64,000 nt of DNA from an uncultured bacterium. Lineage in GTDB: Bacteria > Verrucomicrobiota > Kiritimatiellia > CAIKKV01. The notes beneath the pieces were generated by a model, which saw nothing but the letters and a program-made list of their open reading frames with translations, had not been told where the DNA came from and ran no database searches. Where the stretch lies: contig CALHRZ010000025.1 in the NCBI GenBank assembly GCA_938038445.1, positions 38,887-102,886 of the forward strand. Direction: 5' to 3'. Position numbers and translations under genes: made by a program. Shown here piece by piece: positions 33,143 through 41,435 of this stretch; position 1 is the stretch's first letter; each line of letters opens with the position of its first letter.

Positions 33143-34165
33143 ATGGAACCTGCCGATCTCTCCGCTCTTCAGGAGCAAGCTCTTGAGGAACTCGACCGGG
33201 CGCGAACTTTGGCTGAATTGGAAGCGGTTCGCGTGAAGTATCTGGGTCGCAAGGGGCTTTTGCCGGCCATTATGGAAAAGCTGGGGGATCTGCCGCCCGC
33301 TGAGCGTCCTATCGTCGGCCGGTCTGCGAACGCATTCAAAGAGAATTTTGCCCAGCGGTTGAATGTGTGCCGCGAACAATTGGAACGGAACCGAGGCGGA
33401 GTAGTACCGAAGCGGGCTTGGGATCCGACCTTGCCGGGGTTATGGCGGGGGATGGGCGTCCGTCATCCCATTGCTCAGATCATGGAGGAGACCATTCAGA
33501 TCTTTGATCGGCTTGGCTTCACGATTGCGGACGGACCTGACCTGGAAACCGAATGGCACAATTTTGATGCGTTGAATACACCGGCCGATCATCCGTCGCG
33601 CGACACGCAGGACACTTTTTGGTTGACGGACACTCTGCTTCTTCGAACGCAGACGTCTCCCGTTCAGATTCGCGTTATGGAGTCCCGTCCGCCTCCCGTT
33701 CGCATCATCGCACCGGGGCGATGTTATCGGCGGGACACGACGGATGCTACGCACAGCGCCAATTTTCATCAGATCGAGGGTCTTTATGTGGATCGAAACG
33801 TTTCCCTTGCGGATCTCAAAGGGGATTTGACCTATTTTGCGCGGGCGCTGATGGGGAGTGAGGTGAAGGTTCGGTTTCGCCCTCATTTCTTTCCCTTTAC
33901 CGAGCCGAGCGTGGAGTACGATTTTTCATGCCATGTGTGCGGGGGAAAAGGGTGCCGCGTGTGTAAAAACAGCGGATGGATTGAAATCTCAGGGGCCGGC
34001 ATGGTGGATCCGAAAGTGTTCCACAATGTGGGTTACGATCCGGAACAGTGGACGGGCTATGCGTTTGGGATGGGGGTGGAACGGTTGGCGATGATCAAAT
34101 TTGGGATAGATGACATTCGGCTTCTGTACGACAACGACGCACGGTTTCTGGAGCAGTTCGCATGA
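33143..34165 (+). CDS. pheS: Phenylalanine--tRNA ligase alpha subunit
   Basis: The 340-residue class II catalytic subunit has an N-terminal coiled coil ('LAELEAVRVKYLGRKGLLP'), motif 2 ('IIAPGRCYRRDTTDATHSAN', 'FHQIEGLYVD'), the Phe-pocket region and motif 3 ('YAFGMGVERLAMIKFGIDDI'). A Cys-rich insert 'CHVCGGKGCRVCKNSGW' near residue 265 is common in this family. ATG 33143 follows AGGAG by five bases and is preferred over GTG 33122. It overlaps pheT by four bases and forms the alpha2-beta2 enzyme with it. Confidence 0.97.
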   Translation: MEPADLSALQEQALEELDRARTLAELEAVRVKYLGRKGLLPAIMEKLGDLPPAERPIVGRSANAFKENFAQRLNVCREQLERNRGGVVPKRAWDPTLPGLWRGMGVRHPIAQIMEETIQIFDRLGFTIADGPDLETEWHNFDALNTPADHPSRDTQDTFWLTDTLLLRTQTSPVQIRVMESRPPPVRIIAPGRCYRRDTTDATHSANFHQIEGLYVDRNVSLADLKGDLTYFARALMGSEVKVRFRPHFFPFTEPSVEYDFSCHVCGGKGCRVCKNSGWIEISGAGMVDPKVFHNVGYDPEQWTGYAFGMGVERLAMIKFGIDDIRLLYDNDARFLEQFA

Positions 34166-36585
34166 AAATCCCTCTCGAGTGGCTGGGCGAGTATGTGGAT
34201 CTCAGCGGGCTTTCTTCCCAAGAGATCGCGGAGCGGTTGACATTTTCGGGTCTTGAGGTCGAGGGGATCGAAACCGTTGGTTGCCAAGCGGAGGGTATTG
34301 TGGTTGGGGAGGTGCTGGAGGTACGGCCCCATCCTGCTGCCGACCGGCTTCGTGTGGCGATTGTGAATGGAGGAGGGGGTACGCCCCTGACGGTCGTATG
34401 CGGGGCTTCCAACGTGAGGCCCGGCTTGAAAGCGCCGTTGGCGCCGGTTGGCGCCCGGCTGGCGAACGGCGTCCGCATTCAAGCGGCGACTCTTCGCGGT
34501 GTGCGGAGCGAGGGAATGCTGTGTGCGGAAGACGAATTGGGAATTTCCTCTGATCACACAGGGTTGATGGAGCTTCCTGCGGAGGCGCGGCCCGGCGAAC
34601 CGCTGGATCGGATCGTGGGAAGTGCGGATACGGTATTGAGCGCAGAGATCACCCCCAACCGGCCGGATTGTTTGAGTTTGATCGGGATTGCGCGGGAGTT
34701 GGGCGTTCTCTTTGAGCGACCGCTTCGGGTTCCCGATCCGGTTCTCATTTCGCGCGGGGAGCGGGCGGTGGAGCGTTTGAAGGTGGTACTCGAGGATTGG
34801 AATGGATGTCCTCGATATACGGCGCGGCTTCTGGCGGGGGTCCGGGTGGCTCCTTCCCCTGCTTGGATGCGGCGGAGGCTTGAGCGGGCGGGGGTGCGGG
34901 CCATTTGCAACGTGGTGGATGTAACGAATTACGTGATGCTGGAGTGCGGTCAGCCGTTGCACGCGTTTGATCTGCGGCGTCTAAAAGGGGGGTGCCTCCG
35001 TGTGCGCCGTGCGCAGGAAGGCGAGACGCTTCAGACTCTGGACGGAGTGATCCGTCGGTTGACGCCTGGGATATTGGTGATTGCGGATGCAGAACGACCG
35101 GTCGCACTGGCGGGTATCATGGGGGGGGAAGAGAGCGGGGTGTTGTCTGACACGGCGGAAGTTGTGCTGGAAAGCGCTTATTTTCAGCCTGCCCTTATCC
35201 GAAAGACCAGCAAAGCGCTGGGTCTTTCGAGTGAATCGTCTTATCGGTTTGAGCGTGGTGCCGATCCTGAGGGAGTGGAGTGGGCCAGCCGGCGCGCGGC
35301 GGCTCTTCTCGGTGAGTTTGCTGGTGCGGAAGCTACTCCCGATTTTTGGGATCTTTATCCGGCACCCGTTTCCCGGCGGCGGGTTTCAATGCGATGGGAG
35401 CGTGCACGCACCCTCTTGGGAACCGATCCTGGCGCCGATCGGATTGTCCGTTATTTCGAGGGACTGGGTCTTCGGATTCTTGCGCGTGACGCGCAGCGGG
35501 TGGAAACGGAAATACCCAGTTGGCGGGTGGATTTGGAGCGCGAGGCTGATCTGATTGAAGAAGCGGCGAGGCTTTATGGTTTGGACAAGATTCCGGCGGC
35601 AGAGCCATTTGCTCGGTTGGTTCCGGGCGCGGACGATCGGCCGGTTCGGGCCCGGCTGGAAGTGAACCGCCGTCTCGCGGCTCTTGGGTTAACCGAGATT
35701 ATGAACTATAGTTTCACCTCGGATCGCTTACTGGATCTTATGGATCCGACCGATCGAGACCGGCGGGCCCGGCTACCCAATCCTTTGAGTGCCGAGCATG
35801 CCGTACTTCGCCCTTCGCTTCTTCCCCAGATGATAGAGACCCTTGGGCGCAACCGGTCGCGCCAGTGTGAGGAAGCGGCATTTTTCGAAACGGGACGTGT
35901 TTTTTATCGGACGGCGGATGGCGGCTGGGCGGAATCGGAGCGCGTCGCGATTGGGCTGATGGAACGCCCTGGTTTGGGGTCTATAGACGAGGAGAGCTGT
36001 TTTCGGCGATTGAAGGGTGTGCTTGAGCGTTTATGCGCGGCGCTTCGGATGCCGCCTTTGGAAAAAGGGGGGGTGCGACTTCCTCCGCTGGAATTGGAAA
36101 TGGCCGATTGGCCATGGGCCGAGGCGGGACTCAGCGTTTCGGTCCGGATGGGCGGTCGGCTGGCCGGCCGGGCTGGTCTGGTACGCAGCGCGATTCGCCG
36201 CGAGTGGCGGATCACGGATCCGGTGGCCGTCGCCGAGTTGGAGATGGACGCACTTACGCCCCATCTCTTTAGGGTTCCAGTTTACCGTCCAGTATCGGTT
36301 CATCCTTCGGTGGATCGGGATGTGGCATTCATTGTGGATGAATCGGTTTGTCATTCCGATGTGATTCGTGTTATGCTTGAGCAAGCTCCTTCTGAACTGC
36401 GTCGGATTCGGCTTTTCGACATTTACCGTGATTCGGCGTTGATCCGTGCGGGGCGGAAGAGCATGGCCTATCGTTTGACATACCAATCCGAGAAAAAAAC
36501 CTTGACAGACGAAGAGGCAAATACCTATCATGGTTATATCAAGGCTGGGCTCACGCGCGTCCTCCGTGCGGAGATTCGCGAGTGA
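34162..36585 (+). CDS. pheT: Phenylalanine--tRNA ligase beta subunit
   Basis: The 807-residue subunit has the expected order: an N-terminal region 'MKIPLEWLGEYVDLSGLSSQ', an EMAP/tRNA-binding domain (about 40-150, 'GEVLEVRPHPAADRLRVA'), the B3/B4 editing domain ('NRPDCLSLIGIARELG', 'CNVVDVTNYVMLECGQPLHA'), a B5 domain, a catalytic-like core, and a C-terminal anticodon-binding FDX-ACB domain ('PVSVHPSVDRDVAFIVDE'). Length is normal for the full bacterial form. The ATG overlaps the pheS stop (ATGA). It is the last protein gene before a 500-base region holding a structured RNA candidate. Confidence 0.97.
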   Translation: MKIPLEWLGEYVDLSGLSSQEIAERLTFSGLEVEGIETVGCQAEGIVVGEVLEVRPHPAADRLRVAIVNGGGGTPLTVVCGASNVRPGLKAPLAPVGARLANGVRIQAATLRGVRSEGMLCAEDELGISSDHTGLMELPAEARPGEPLDRIVGSADTVLSAEITPNRPDCLSLIGIARELGVLFERPLRVPDPVLISRGERAVERLKVVLEDWNGCPRYTARLLAGVRVAPSPAWMRRRLERAGVRAICNVVDVTNYVMLECGQPLHAFDLRRLKGGCLRVRRAQEGETLQTLDGVIRRLTPGILVIADAERPVALAGIMGGEESGVLSDTAEVVLESAYFQPALIRKTSKALGLSSESSYRFERGADPEGVEWASRRAAALLGEFAGAEATPDFWDLYPAPVSRRRVSMRWERARTLLGTDPGADRIVRYFEGLGLRILARDAQRVETEIPSWRVDLEREADLIEEAARLYGLDKIPAAEPFARLVPGADDRPVRARLEVNRRLAALGLTEIMNYSFTSDRLLDLMDPTDRDRRARLPNPLSAEHAVLRPSLLPQMIETLGRNRSRQCEEAAFFETGRVFYRTADGGWAESERVAIGLMERPGLGSIDEESCFRRLKGVLERLCAALRMPPLEKGGVRLPPLELEMADWPWAEAGLSVSVRMGGRLAGRAGLVRSAIRREWRITDPVAVAELEMDALTPHLFRVPVYRPVSVHPSVDRDVAFIVDESVCHSDVIRVMLEQAPSELRRIRLFDIYRDSALIRAGRKSMAYRLTYQSEKKTLTDEEANTYHGYIKAGLTRVLRAEIRE

Positions 36586-36931
36586 GGGTTTCGGCGGCTT
36601 TGCCGCTGGAGCAGCGACCAGACGGAGTGGACGACGATGGCGATTGTGGCATGTACCCTACCGAGCTGGGTGTTCTTGTTGTGGTGTGTTTTCCTGGGAT
36701 GGGAAATCGGATCACCCGGTTTGGTTGCTGTTGAGGGAAAGGTTCATCTGCGCGAGCGGATGAATCAGCCGGATTCAAGTGGAAAGGCCGATGGGGTTGA
36801 TTCGGTGAAAGGCCGACAAGCAAGGTGTCATCGGTTCCCTTCGGCCGGATGCCCGCCATAATCTGATCGGGTTCTTTGACAGAGGGCTGGACAGGTGCTG
36901 GTTGTTTTTCCCTGCCTTGATCGTGTATAGG
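36586..36931 (+). other. Unassigned intergenic stretch between pheT and the RNA candidate
   Basis: The 346 bases hold no convincing gene. Just after the pheT stop is a short hairpin, GCGGC-TTT-GCCGC, without a T-run. A possible small ORF at 36637-36861 would give a 74-residue peptide with a hydrophobic N-terminus ('PSWVFLLWCVFLGWEIG'), but its ribosome-binding site is poor and codon use unremarkable. A TTGACA stands at 36876-36881 without a matching -10. TTGTTT (36902-36907) and TATAGG (36926-36931), 18 bases apart, could be the promoter of the RNA that follows. I could not match the stretch to RNase P, tmRNA or SRP RNA signatures. Confidence 0.5.
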
Positions 36932-37085
36932 CCACGTGCTGTTACCCTTTATTGCCAGCTCGGGAGCCAAATACGGCGCGGCCCACATGCCCGCTAGACG
37001 GGACGTGGAAAGCGTCGGATCAGGTGCCCACCTTGTGGAAACAAGGTAACGAGCCAAGCGCCTTTACGACAAGGCGGGGTTTTTT
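36932..37085 (+). ncRNA. ssrS: Structured RNA upstream of rarA, candidate 6S RNA
   Basis: The stretch ends in a terminator and is rich in pairing segments. GTTACC near 36941-36946 pairs with GGTAAC at 37045-37050. CCACGT (36932-36937) can pair with ACGTGG near 37013-37018. CCTTG-TGGAAA-CAAGG (37031-37046) is a hairpin. 'CACCTTG..CAAGGTAACGAGCC' closely resembles the 3' side of 6S RNA ('CACCUUG...CAAGGGUUACAGCC' in E. coli). 6S genes commonly sit near 5-formyl-THF cyclo-ligase, which lies 1.4 kb downstream here. 6S RNA mimics an open promoter and sequesters sigma70 polymerase. The assignment is inference from short matches and synteny; ends are approximate. Confidence 0.45.
37059..37085 (+). 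terminator. Intrinsic terminator running into the rarA start codon
   Basis: CGCCTT (37059-37064), a six-base loop and AAGGCG (37071-37076) form the stem, followed by GGG and six T (37080-37085). The rarA ATG begins at the very next base, and its only purine-rich upstream sequence, AAGGCGGGG, is inside the 3' arm of the hairpin. Confidence 0.75.
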
Positions 37086-38471
37086 ATGGATTTTTTTGGC
37101 GGACAACCTCAGGAAAACGGAACGGTCGGCGGACGAGTCCCTCTGGCCGTTCGCATGCGCCCTCGCACGCTCGATGAGATCGTCGGGCAGGAGGCGGCGG
37201 TCGGTCCTGGGAGTCTGCTTCGCCGGGCGATTGAAGCCGACCGTCTGGTGAGTGTTATCCTGTTTGGTCCTCCGGGGTGTGGCAAGACGAGTCTGGCCGA
37301 AGTTGTAGCCCGCGTCACTCGTCGGCGTTTTGAGCGTACGAGCGGCGTTTTGGCCAACGTCGCCACCCTACGTGGCTTGCTGGAGACGGCCCGGCATCGC
37401 CGAGAGAGGGGCGGAGAGCCGACGATCCTGTTTATTGACGAGATCCACCATTTTAACCGTTCCCAGCAGGATGTGCTGCTCCCCTTTGTGGAAAATGGGG
37501 ATGTCCTCCTGATTGGAGCGACAACCCATAATCCCTACTTTTTCATCAACAGTCCGTTGACCTCCCGATCTTTGGTGGTGGAACTGCAACCACTTTCGGA
37601 AGAGGCGATCCGGGTGGTTCTTGAGAAGGCGTTGAGCGATCCACGCGGTCTGGCCGAACTGCCGATTGAGGCGGACCCTGAAGCGCTGAACCACTGGGCC
37701 CGGCTGTGTGAAGGGGATGCCCGGCGTGCGCTCACCGCGCTTGAAATCGCTGCCTTGACGACGTCCCCGGGATCGGATGGGCGGATCCATTTGACCCTTG
37801 CCGTGGCCGAGGAGTCCATCCAGAAAAAGGCGGTAGTCTACGATCATGACGAAGATGGTCATTATGACACCATTTCCGCGTTCATCAAAAGCGTTCGGGG
37901 GTCTGACCCCGACGCGGCGATCTACTGGTTGGCCAAGATGCTTTATGCGGGCGAGGATCCGCGGTTTATCGCCCGGCGGTTGATTGTGTTGGCGTCCGAG
38001 GATATTGGCAATGCCGATCCGAGGGGTTTAACCGTGGCGGTTTCTGCCCTTCATGCCGTTGAATTTCTCGGCATGCCCGAGTCGCGCATTACGCTTGCCC
38101 AAGCGACCACCTATCTGGCGACGGCGCCCAAGAGCAATGCGGCGATTTTGGCGATTGACAAGGCGTTGGCGGATGTGAAGGAGGGGCGTGTGATGCCCGT
38201 TCCCCCGCCGCTCCGGGATGCGCACTATCGAGGGGCTGCATCCCTTGGTCATACGGGTTACCAATATGCGCATGATTTCGAGGGTCATTTCGTTCCCCAA
38301 GTGTATTTGCCGGAGGAGGTGGTCTATTACGAGCCCACGGATCAGGGGTATGAGGCGACGATTCGGCGGCGGTTAGAGGAGTGGCGGGCGTTGTTGCGAC
38401 GTGTGCGCGTGGATGGAAAACGCGCCACCGGTTGTAAAGGGTCCGGACAATCGGGAGGAACGGCGCCGTGA
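37086..38471 (+). CDS. rarA: Replication-associated recombination protein A (RarA/MgsA), AAA+ ATPase
   Basis: The 461-residue AAA+ protein has Walker A 'FGPPGCGKTSLAE', Walker B 'ILFIDEIHHFNRSQQD', sensor 1 'LIGATTHNPYF' and the RarA tetramerisation region 'YDTISAFIKSVRGSDPDAA'. 'HYRGAASLGHTGYQY' and 'QVYLPE' at the C-terminus are family hallmarks. RarA acts at stalled replication forks with SSB and RecA. The start ATG follows the terminator T-run directly. The C-terminal 25 residues ('RRVRVDGKRATGCKGSGQSG') are longer than usual and read into the next gene, whose GTG overlaps the stop (GTGA). Confidence 0.95.
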   Translation: MDFFGGQPQENGTVGGRVPLAVRMRPRTLDEIVGQEAAVGPGSLLRRAIEADRLVSVILFGPPGCGKTSLAEVVARVTRRRFERTSGVLANVATLRGLLETARHRRERGGEPTILFIDEIHHFNRSQQDVLLPFVENGDVLLIGATTHNPYFFINSPLTSRSLVVELQPLSEEAIRVVLEKALSDPRGLAELPIEADPEALNHWARLCEGDARRALTALEIAALTTSPGSDGRIHLTLAVAEESIQKKAVVYDHDEDGHYDTISAFIKSVRGSDPDAAIYWLAKMLYAGEDPRFIARRLIVLASEDIGNADPRGLTVAVSALHAVEFLGMPESRITLAQATTYLATAPKSNAAILAIDKALADVKEGRVMPVPPPLRDAHYRGAASLGHTGYQYAHDFEGHFVPQVYLPEEVVYYEPTDQGYEATIRRRLEEWRALLRRVRVDGKRATGCKGSGQSGGTAP

Positions 38472-39073
38472 AGCAAGCCCTTCGTCGGGAAATGCGGCGG
38501 ATTTTGTTTCAGACGTCTGAAGGAGCTCGGCGCGCGGCTTCCGAGGCCGCGCAGGAGCGGCTGATGAAGCGTCCGGAATTTCGGAATGCGCAACGAGTGG
38601 CGCTTTACTGCAATCGACCCGAGGAGGCGGCGACAGACCGACTTTGCGCGGTTTGCTGGGCGGAAGGGCGGGCGGTGGCCGTACCGGCGTGGCGGGCGGA
38701 ATCGCGGGAGTATGCGTTTTCTCTCTGGTCGCCGGGGATTCCGATGGCGATGGGGCCTCTGGGGATTCTCCAGCCGGCGCAGTCGGTTTGGGTATCGGGG
38801 GATGAGATGGATCTGATTGTGGTGCCCGGTTTGGCGTTTGATCGAAGGGGAGGGCGGTTGGGTCGTGGAAAGGGCTTTTATGATCGTCTGCTGGCGGGGG
38901 CGGGAGGGGCATGTAAAGCGGGTTTATGTTTTCGCTGGCAGATTTGCGACTGGATTCCGATGGCTCCCCACGACGTATGGATGGATCTGGTTGTGGCGGA
39001 CGATGCGGTTTATTGCGGCTCTCGCGAGGCGCGGGAACAATGCGAAACCCTCAGGGAAAAAAGGGAGGAGTAG
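38468..39073 (+). CDS. 5-formyltetrahydrofolate cyclo-ligase
   Basis: The 201-residue enzyme uses ATP to convert 5-formyl-THF to 5,10-methenyl-THF. Its signature is 'MDLIVVPGLAFDRRGGRLGRGKGFYDRLL', quoted here in parts as 'VVPGLAFD' and 'GRGKGFYDR'. The N-terminus 'MKQALRREMRRILFQTSEG' fits the family. GTG 38468 overlaps the rarA stop as GTGA. The 6S RNA/cyclo-ligase association known in many bacteria is preserved here, with rarA in between. E. coli calls this gene ygfA (fau). Confidence 0.92.
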   Translation: MKQALRREMRRILFQTSEGARRAASEAAQERLMKRPEFRNAQRVALYCNRPEEAATDRLCAVCWAEGRAVAVPAWRAESREYAFSLWSPGIPMAMGPLGILQPAQSVWVSGDEMDLIVVPGLAFDRRGGRLGRGKGFYDRLLAGAGGACKAGLCFRWQICDWIPMAPHDVWMDLVVADDAVYCGSREAREQCETLREKREE

Positions 39074-39075
39074 AA

Positions 39076-40641
39076 ATGGAGACCATGTGGATAACAGCGG
39101 CCGTTGGAGGCGCGGGTCTTTTGGTTGGTGGCGGCCTGGGTTTTTGGTTGGAACGGGGAATTTCTCGAGCTCGGGGGCGGAGAGCGAAAGACGATGCGGA
39201 GGAGACGATTCGTCAGGCGCGGCGGGAAGCGGAAACGATTCTCAAGGAAGCCCGAATTCAAGCCCGCGAGGAAGTTCATCGGGCGAAGGAAGAGTTCGAA
39301 TCCTCCACCCGTTTGCGGAAGGCGGAGTTGGTGGCGCTCGAGGAACGGCTCAAGCAGCGGGAGGAAAATCTGGAGCGGAAGCTTGGGGTTTTGGACCGCA
39401 AGGAGCATGTCCTGCAGGACCGGGAGGCGGCCGTAGCCGGCCGCGAAGCCGAGGTAGAACGTTTACGCGAGGAACTCCGTCGTGCGGTGGAAGAAGAAAA
39501 AGCGGCGCTGCAAAAGGCGGCGTCCATGACTCAGGAGGAGGCGCGACAGGTCTTGATGCAACGGTTGGAGGGAGAACTCCAGAATGAGGCGGCCGTATTG
39601 ATCCGGCGTTCCCAGGAATATGCCCGGCAGACGGCCGAACGCGAAGCCCGCAAAATCGTGACCCTTGCGATTCAGCGCTATTCGGCCAGCCATGCCTGCG
39701 AGTCCATGACCTCCAGCGTGGCGCTGCCCAGCGACGAAATGAAGGGGCGGATTATTGGACGCGATGGCCGGAACATTCGGACGATTGAAAGTCTGACGGG
39801 CGTGAACCTATTGATTGACGACACCCCTGAAGCGGTGGTGATTTCGGCATTTGATCCGGTCCGCCGCGAAATTGCGCGCCAGGCGCTCGAACGTCTGATC
39901 GCGGACGGTCGCATTCATCCCGCCCGTATTGAGGAAGTGGTGGCGAAGGTGAAGGAGGAGTTGGAAGCGGCGATGCGCCAGGTGGGAGAAGAGGCGGCGT
40001 ACGAATGTGGAATTCAGGACTTGCCTTCGGAAGTGCTCTGCATGCTCGGCCGTCTCCAATACCGGACGAGTTACGCCCAGAACGTTCTGCTTCACAGCCG
40101 GGAAGTTGCCCATCTCATGGGGCTGATGGCGCCCAACGTTGGGCTTGATCCCGCGTTGGCCAAGCGGATCGGACTTCTGCATGACATTGGGAAGGCGATG
40201 GACCATGAAGTGGAGGGAGGGCATGCCGTCATTGGTGCCGATTTTTTGAAGCGCCACGGCGAATCTTTGGTGGTGATCAACGCAGTGGGTTCTCATCATG
40301 AGGAGATGCAGCCGGAAAGCCTTTACGCCGTTTTGGCATCGGCAGCCGATGCCATATCGGGTTCACGTCCCGGAGCTCGGGCGGAAACGACCGAGATTTA
40401 CATCAAACGGCTTGAAAAACTGGAAGCGATTGCGAATTCGTTTTCCGGTGTGGAGAAGAGCTACGCGATTCAGGCCGGCCGCGAGGTGCGCGTAATGGTC
40501 AAGCCAGAGAAGGTGGACGATCAAGGGGCACTGGTCCTTGCGCGTCAGATCAGCAAGAAGATCGAGAATGAATTACAGTTTCCTGGGCAAATTCGGGTGG
40601 TGGTGGTGCGTGAGACCCGGGCAGTGGAGTATGCCCGATGA
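39076..40641 (+). CDS. rny: Ribonuclease Y
   Basis: The 521-residue endoribonuclease initiates mRNA decay. Domains in order are an N-terminal membrane helix (about 5-25), a long charged coiled coil (about 30-200), a KH domain with 'GRIIGRDGRNIRTIESLTGV' (about 220-260), and an HD domain with 'LHSREVAHL' and 'LLHDIGKAMDHEVEGGHA' (about 345-440). ATG 39076 follows AGGGAGGAG closely; further upstream frame overlaps the cyclo-ligase gene. It overlaps ymdB by four bases; the rny-ymdB pairing is conserved in many bacteria including B. subtilis. Confidence 0.96.
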   Translation: METMWITAAVGGAGLLVGGGLGFWLERGISRARGRRAKDDAEETIRQARREAETILKEARIQAREEVHRAKEEFESSTRLRKAELVALEERLKQREENLERKLGVLDRKEHVLQDREAAVAGREAEVERLREELRRAVEEEKAALQKAASMTQEEARQVLMQRLEGELQNEAAVLIRRSQEYARQTAEREARKIVTLAIQRYSASHACESMTSSVALPSDEMKGRIIGRDGRNIRTIESLTGVNLLIDDTPEAVVISAFDPVRREIARQALERLIADGRIHPARIEEVVAKVKEELEAAMRQVGEEAAYECGIQDLPSEVLCMLGRLQYRTSYAQNVLLHSREVAHLMGLMAPNVGLDPALAKRIGLLHDIGKAMDHEVEGGHAVIGADFLKRHGESLVVINAVGSHHEEMQPESLYAVLASAADAISGSRPGARAETTEIYIKRLEKLEAIANSFSGVEKSYAIQAGREVRVMVKPEKVDDQGALVLARQISKKIENELQFPGQIRVVVVRETRAVEYAR

Positions 40642-41435
40642 TGCGGATTTTGATGGTGGGGGATATTGTGGGTGCGCCTGGGAGAACCATCTTTGCCCGG
40701 ACGGTTGCCCGGCTTCGGCGGGAGCGAAAGGTGGATCTGGTGGTCGCCAATGCGGAAAATGCGGCGGGGGGAAAAGGGTTGACTCGCGCGCTGGCGGAGG
40801 AGCTTATGGAGGCTGGGGCCGACATTTTGACGCTGGGGGATCATGCATGGGACCAACGAGAGTTTCTTCGGGAAATCGGCCTTTTGGATCGGGTCGTTCG
40901 GCCGGCCAACTATCCACCCGGTGCACCGGGGCGCGGCTGGGTGACCGTGGAATGCAAAGGGACGAAGGTAACCGTGTTGGCTCTTTTGGGGCGTGTGTTT
41001 ATGGCACCGTTTGTGGAGTGTCCTTTTCGCGCGGCCGATGCAATTCTTACCCGCGAAACGGGTCTCGGGCGGGTTATTCTTGTGGATATGCATGCCGAGG
41101 CGACCTCGGAGAAGACTGCGATGGGGCGGCATCTCGATGGGCGGGTCACGGCGGTCTGTGGAACGCACACCCATGTACAAACGGCCGATGAAACGGTGCT
41201 TCCTGGGGGCACGGGCTATCTCACAGATCTCGGCATGACGGGGCCGAAGGACTCCATCATTGGGCGAACGACGGAGAGCATATTGCGTTCCTTTCTGACG
41301 GGGCTTCCCGTGCGATTTGAGGTGGCGGACGGTAACCCCCGGTTAGAGGGCGCGCTTTTGGAGGTTGAGGGGGAGACCGGACGGTGTCGGTCCATCCGCC
41401 GCATTCGCGAAGGAGATCCTGCGCATGGAACTTGA
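40638..41435 (+). CDS. ymdB: YmdB-family metallophosphoesterase (TIGR00282)
   Basis: The 265-residue calcineurin-like phosphoesterase has 'MVGDIVGAPGRTIF' (metal-binding Asp), 'NAENAAGGKGLT', 'LGDHAWDQREFL', 'DMHAEATSEK' and 'GTHTHVQTADE', which supply the dinuclear metal ligands. B. subtilis YmdB hydrolyses 2',3'-cAMP and affects mRNA turnover and biofilm decisions. The start overlaps the rny stop (either of two adjacent ATGs, 40638 or 40641). It overlaps xseA by 11 bases. Confidence 0.93.
   Translation: MMRILMVGDIVGAPGRTIFARTVARLRRERKVDLVVANAENAAGGKGLTRALAEELMEAGADILTLGDHAWDQREFLREIGLLDRVVRPANYPPGAPGRGWVTVECKGTKVTVLALLGRVFMAPFVECPFRAADAILTRETGLGRVILVDMHAEATSEKTAMGRHLDGRVTAVCGTHTHVQTADETVLPGGTGYLTDLGMTGPKDSIIGRTTESILRSFLTGLPVRFEVADGNPRLEGALLEVEGETGRCRSIRRIREGDPAHGT

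Noticed and set aside
36637..36861. Small ORF with hydrophobic N-terminus
   Set aside because: Poor ribosome-binding site and no family match; kept only as a possibility in the intergenic entry.
36586..37085. RNase P RNA, tmRNA or SRP RNA in the pheT-rarA gap
   Set aside because: I looked for GAGGAAAGUCCGGGC/ACAGAA, the tmRNA termini and tag ORF, and the SRP GGAA/AGCAGC core, and found none convincing; the 6S-like pattern fitted best.
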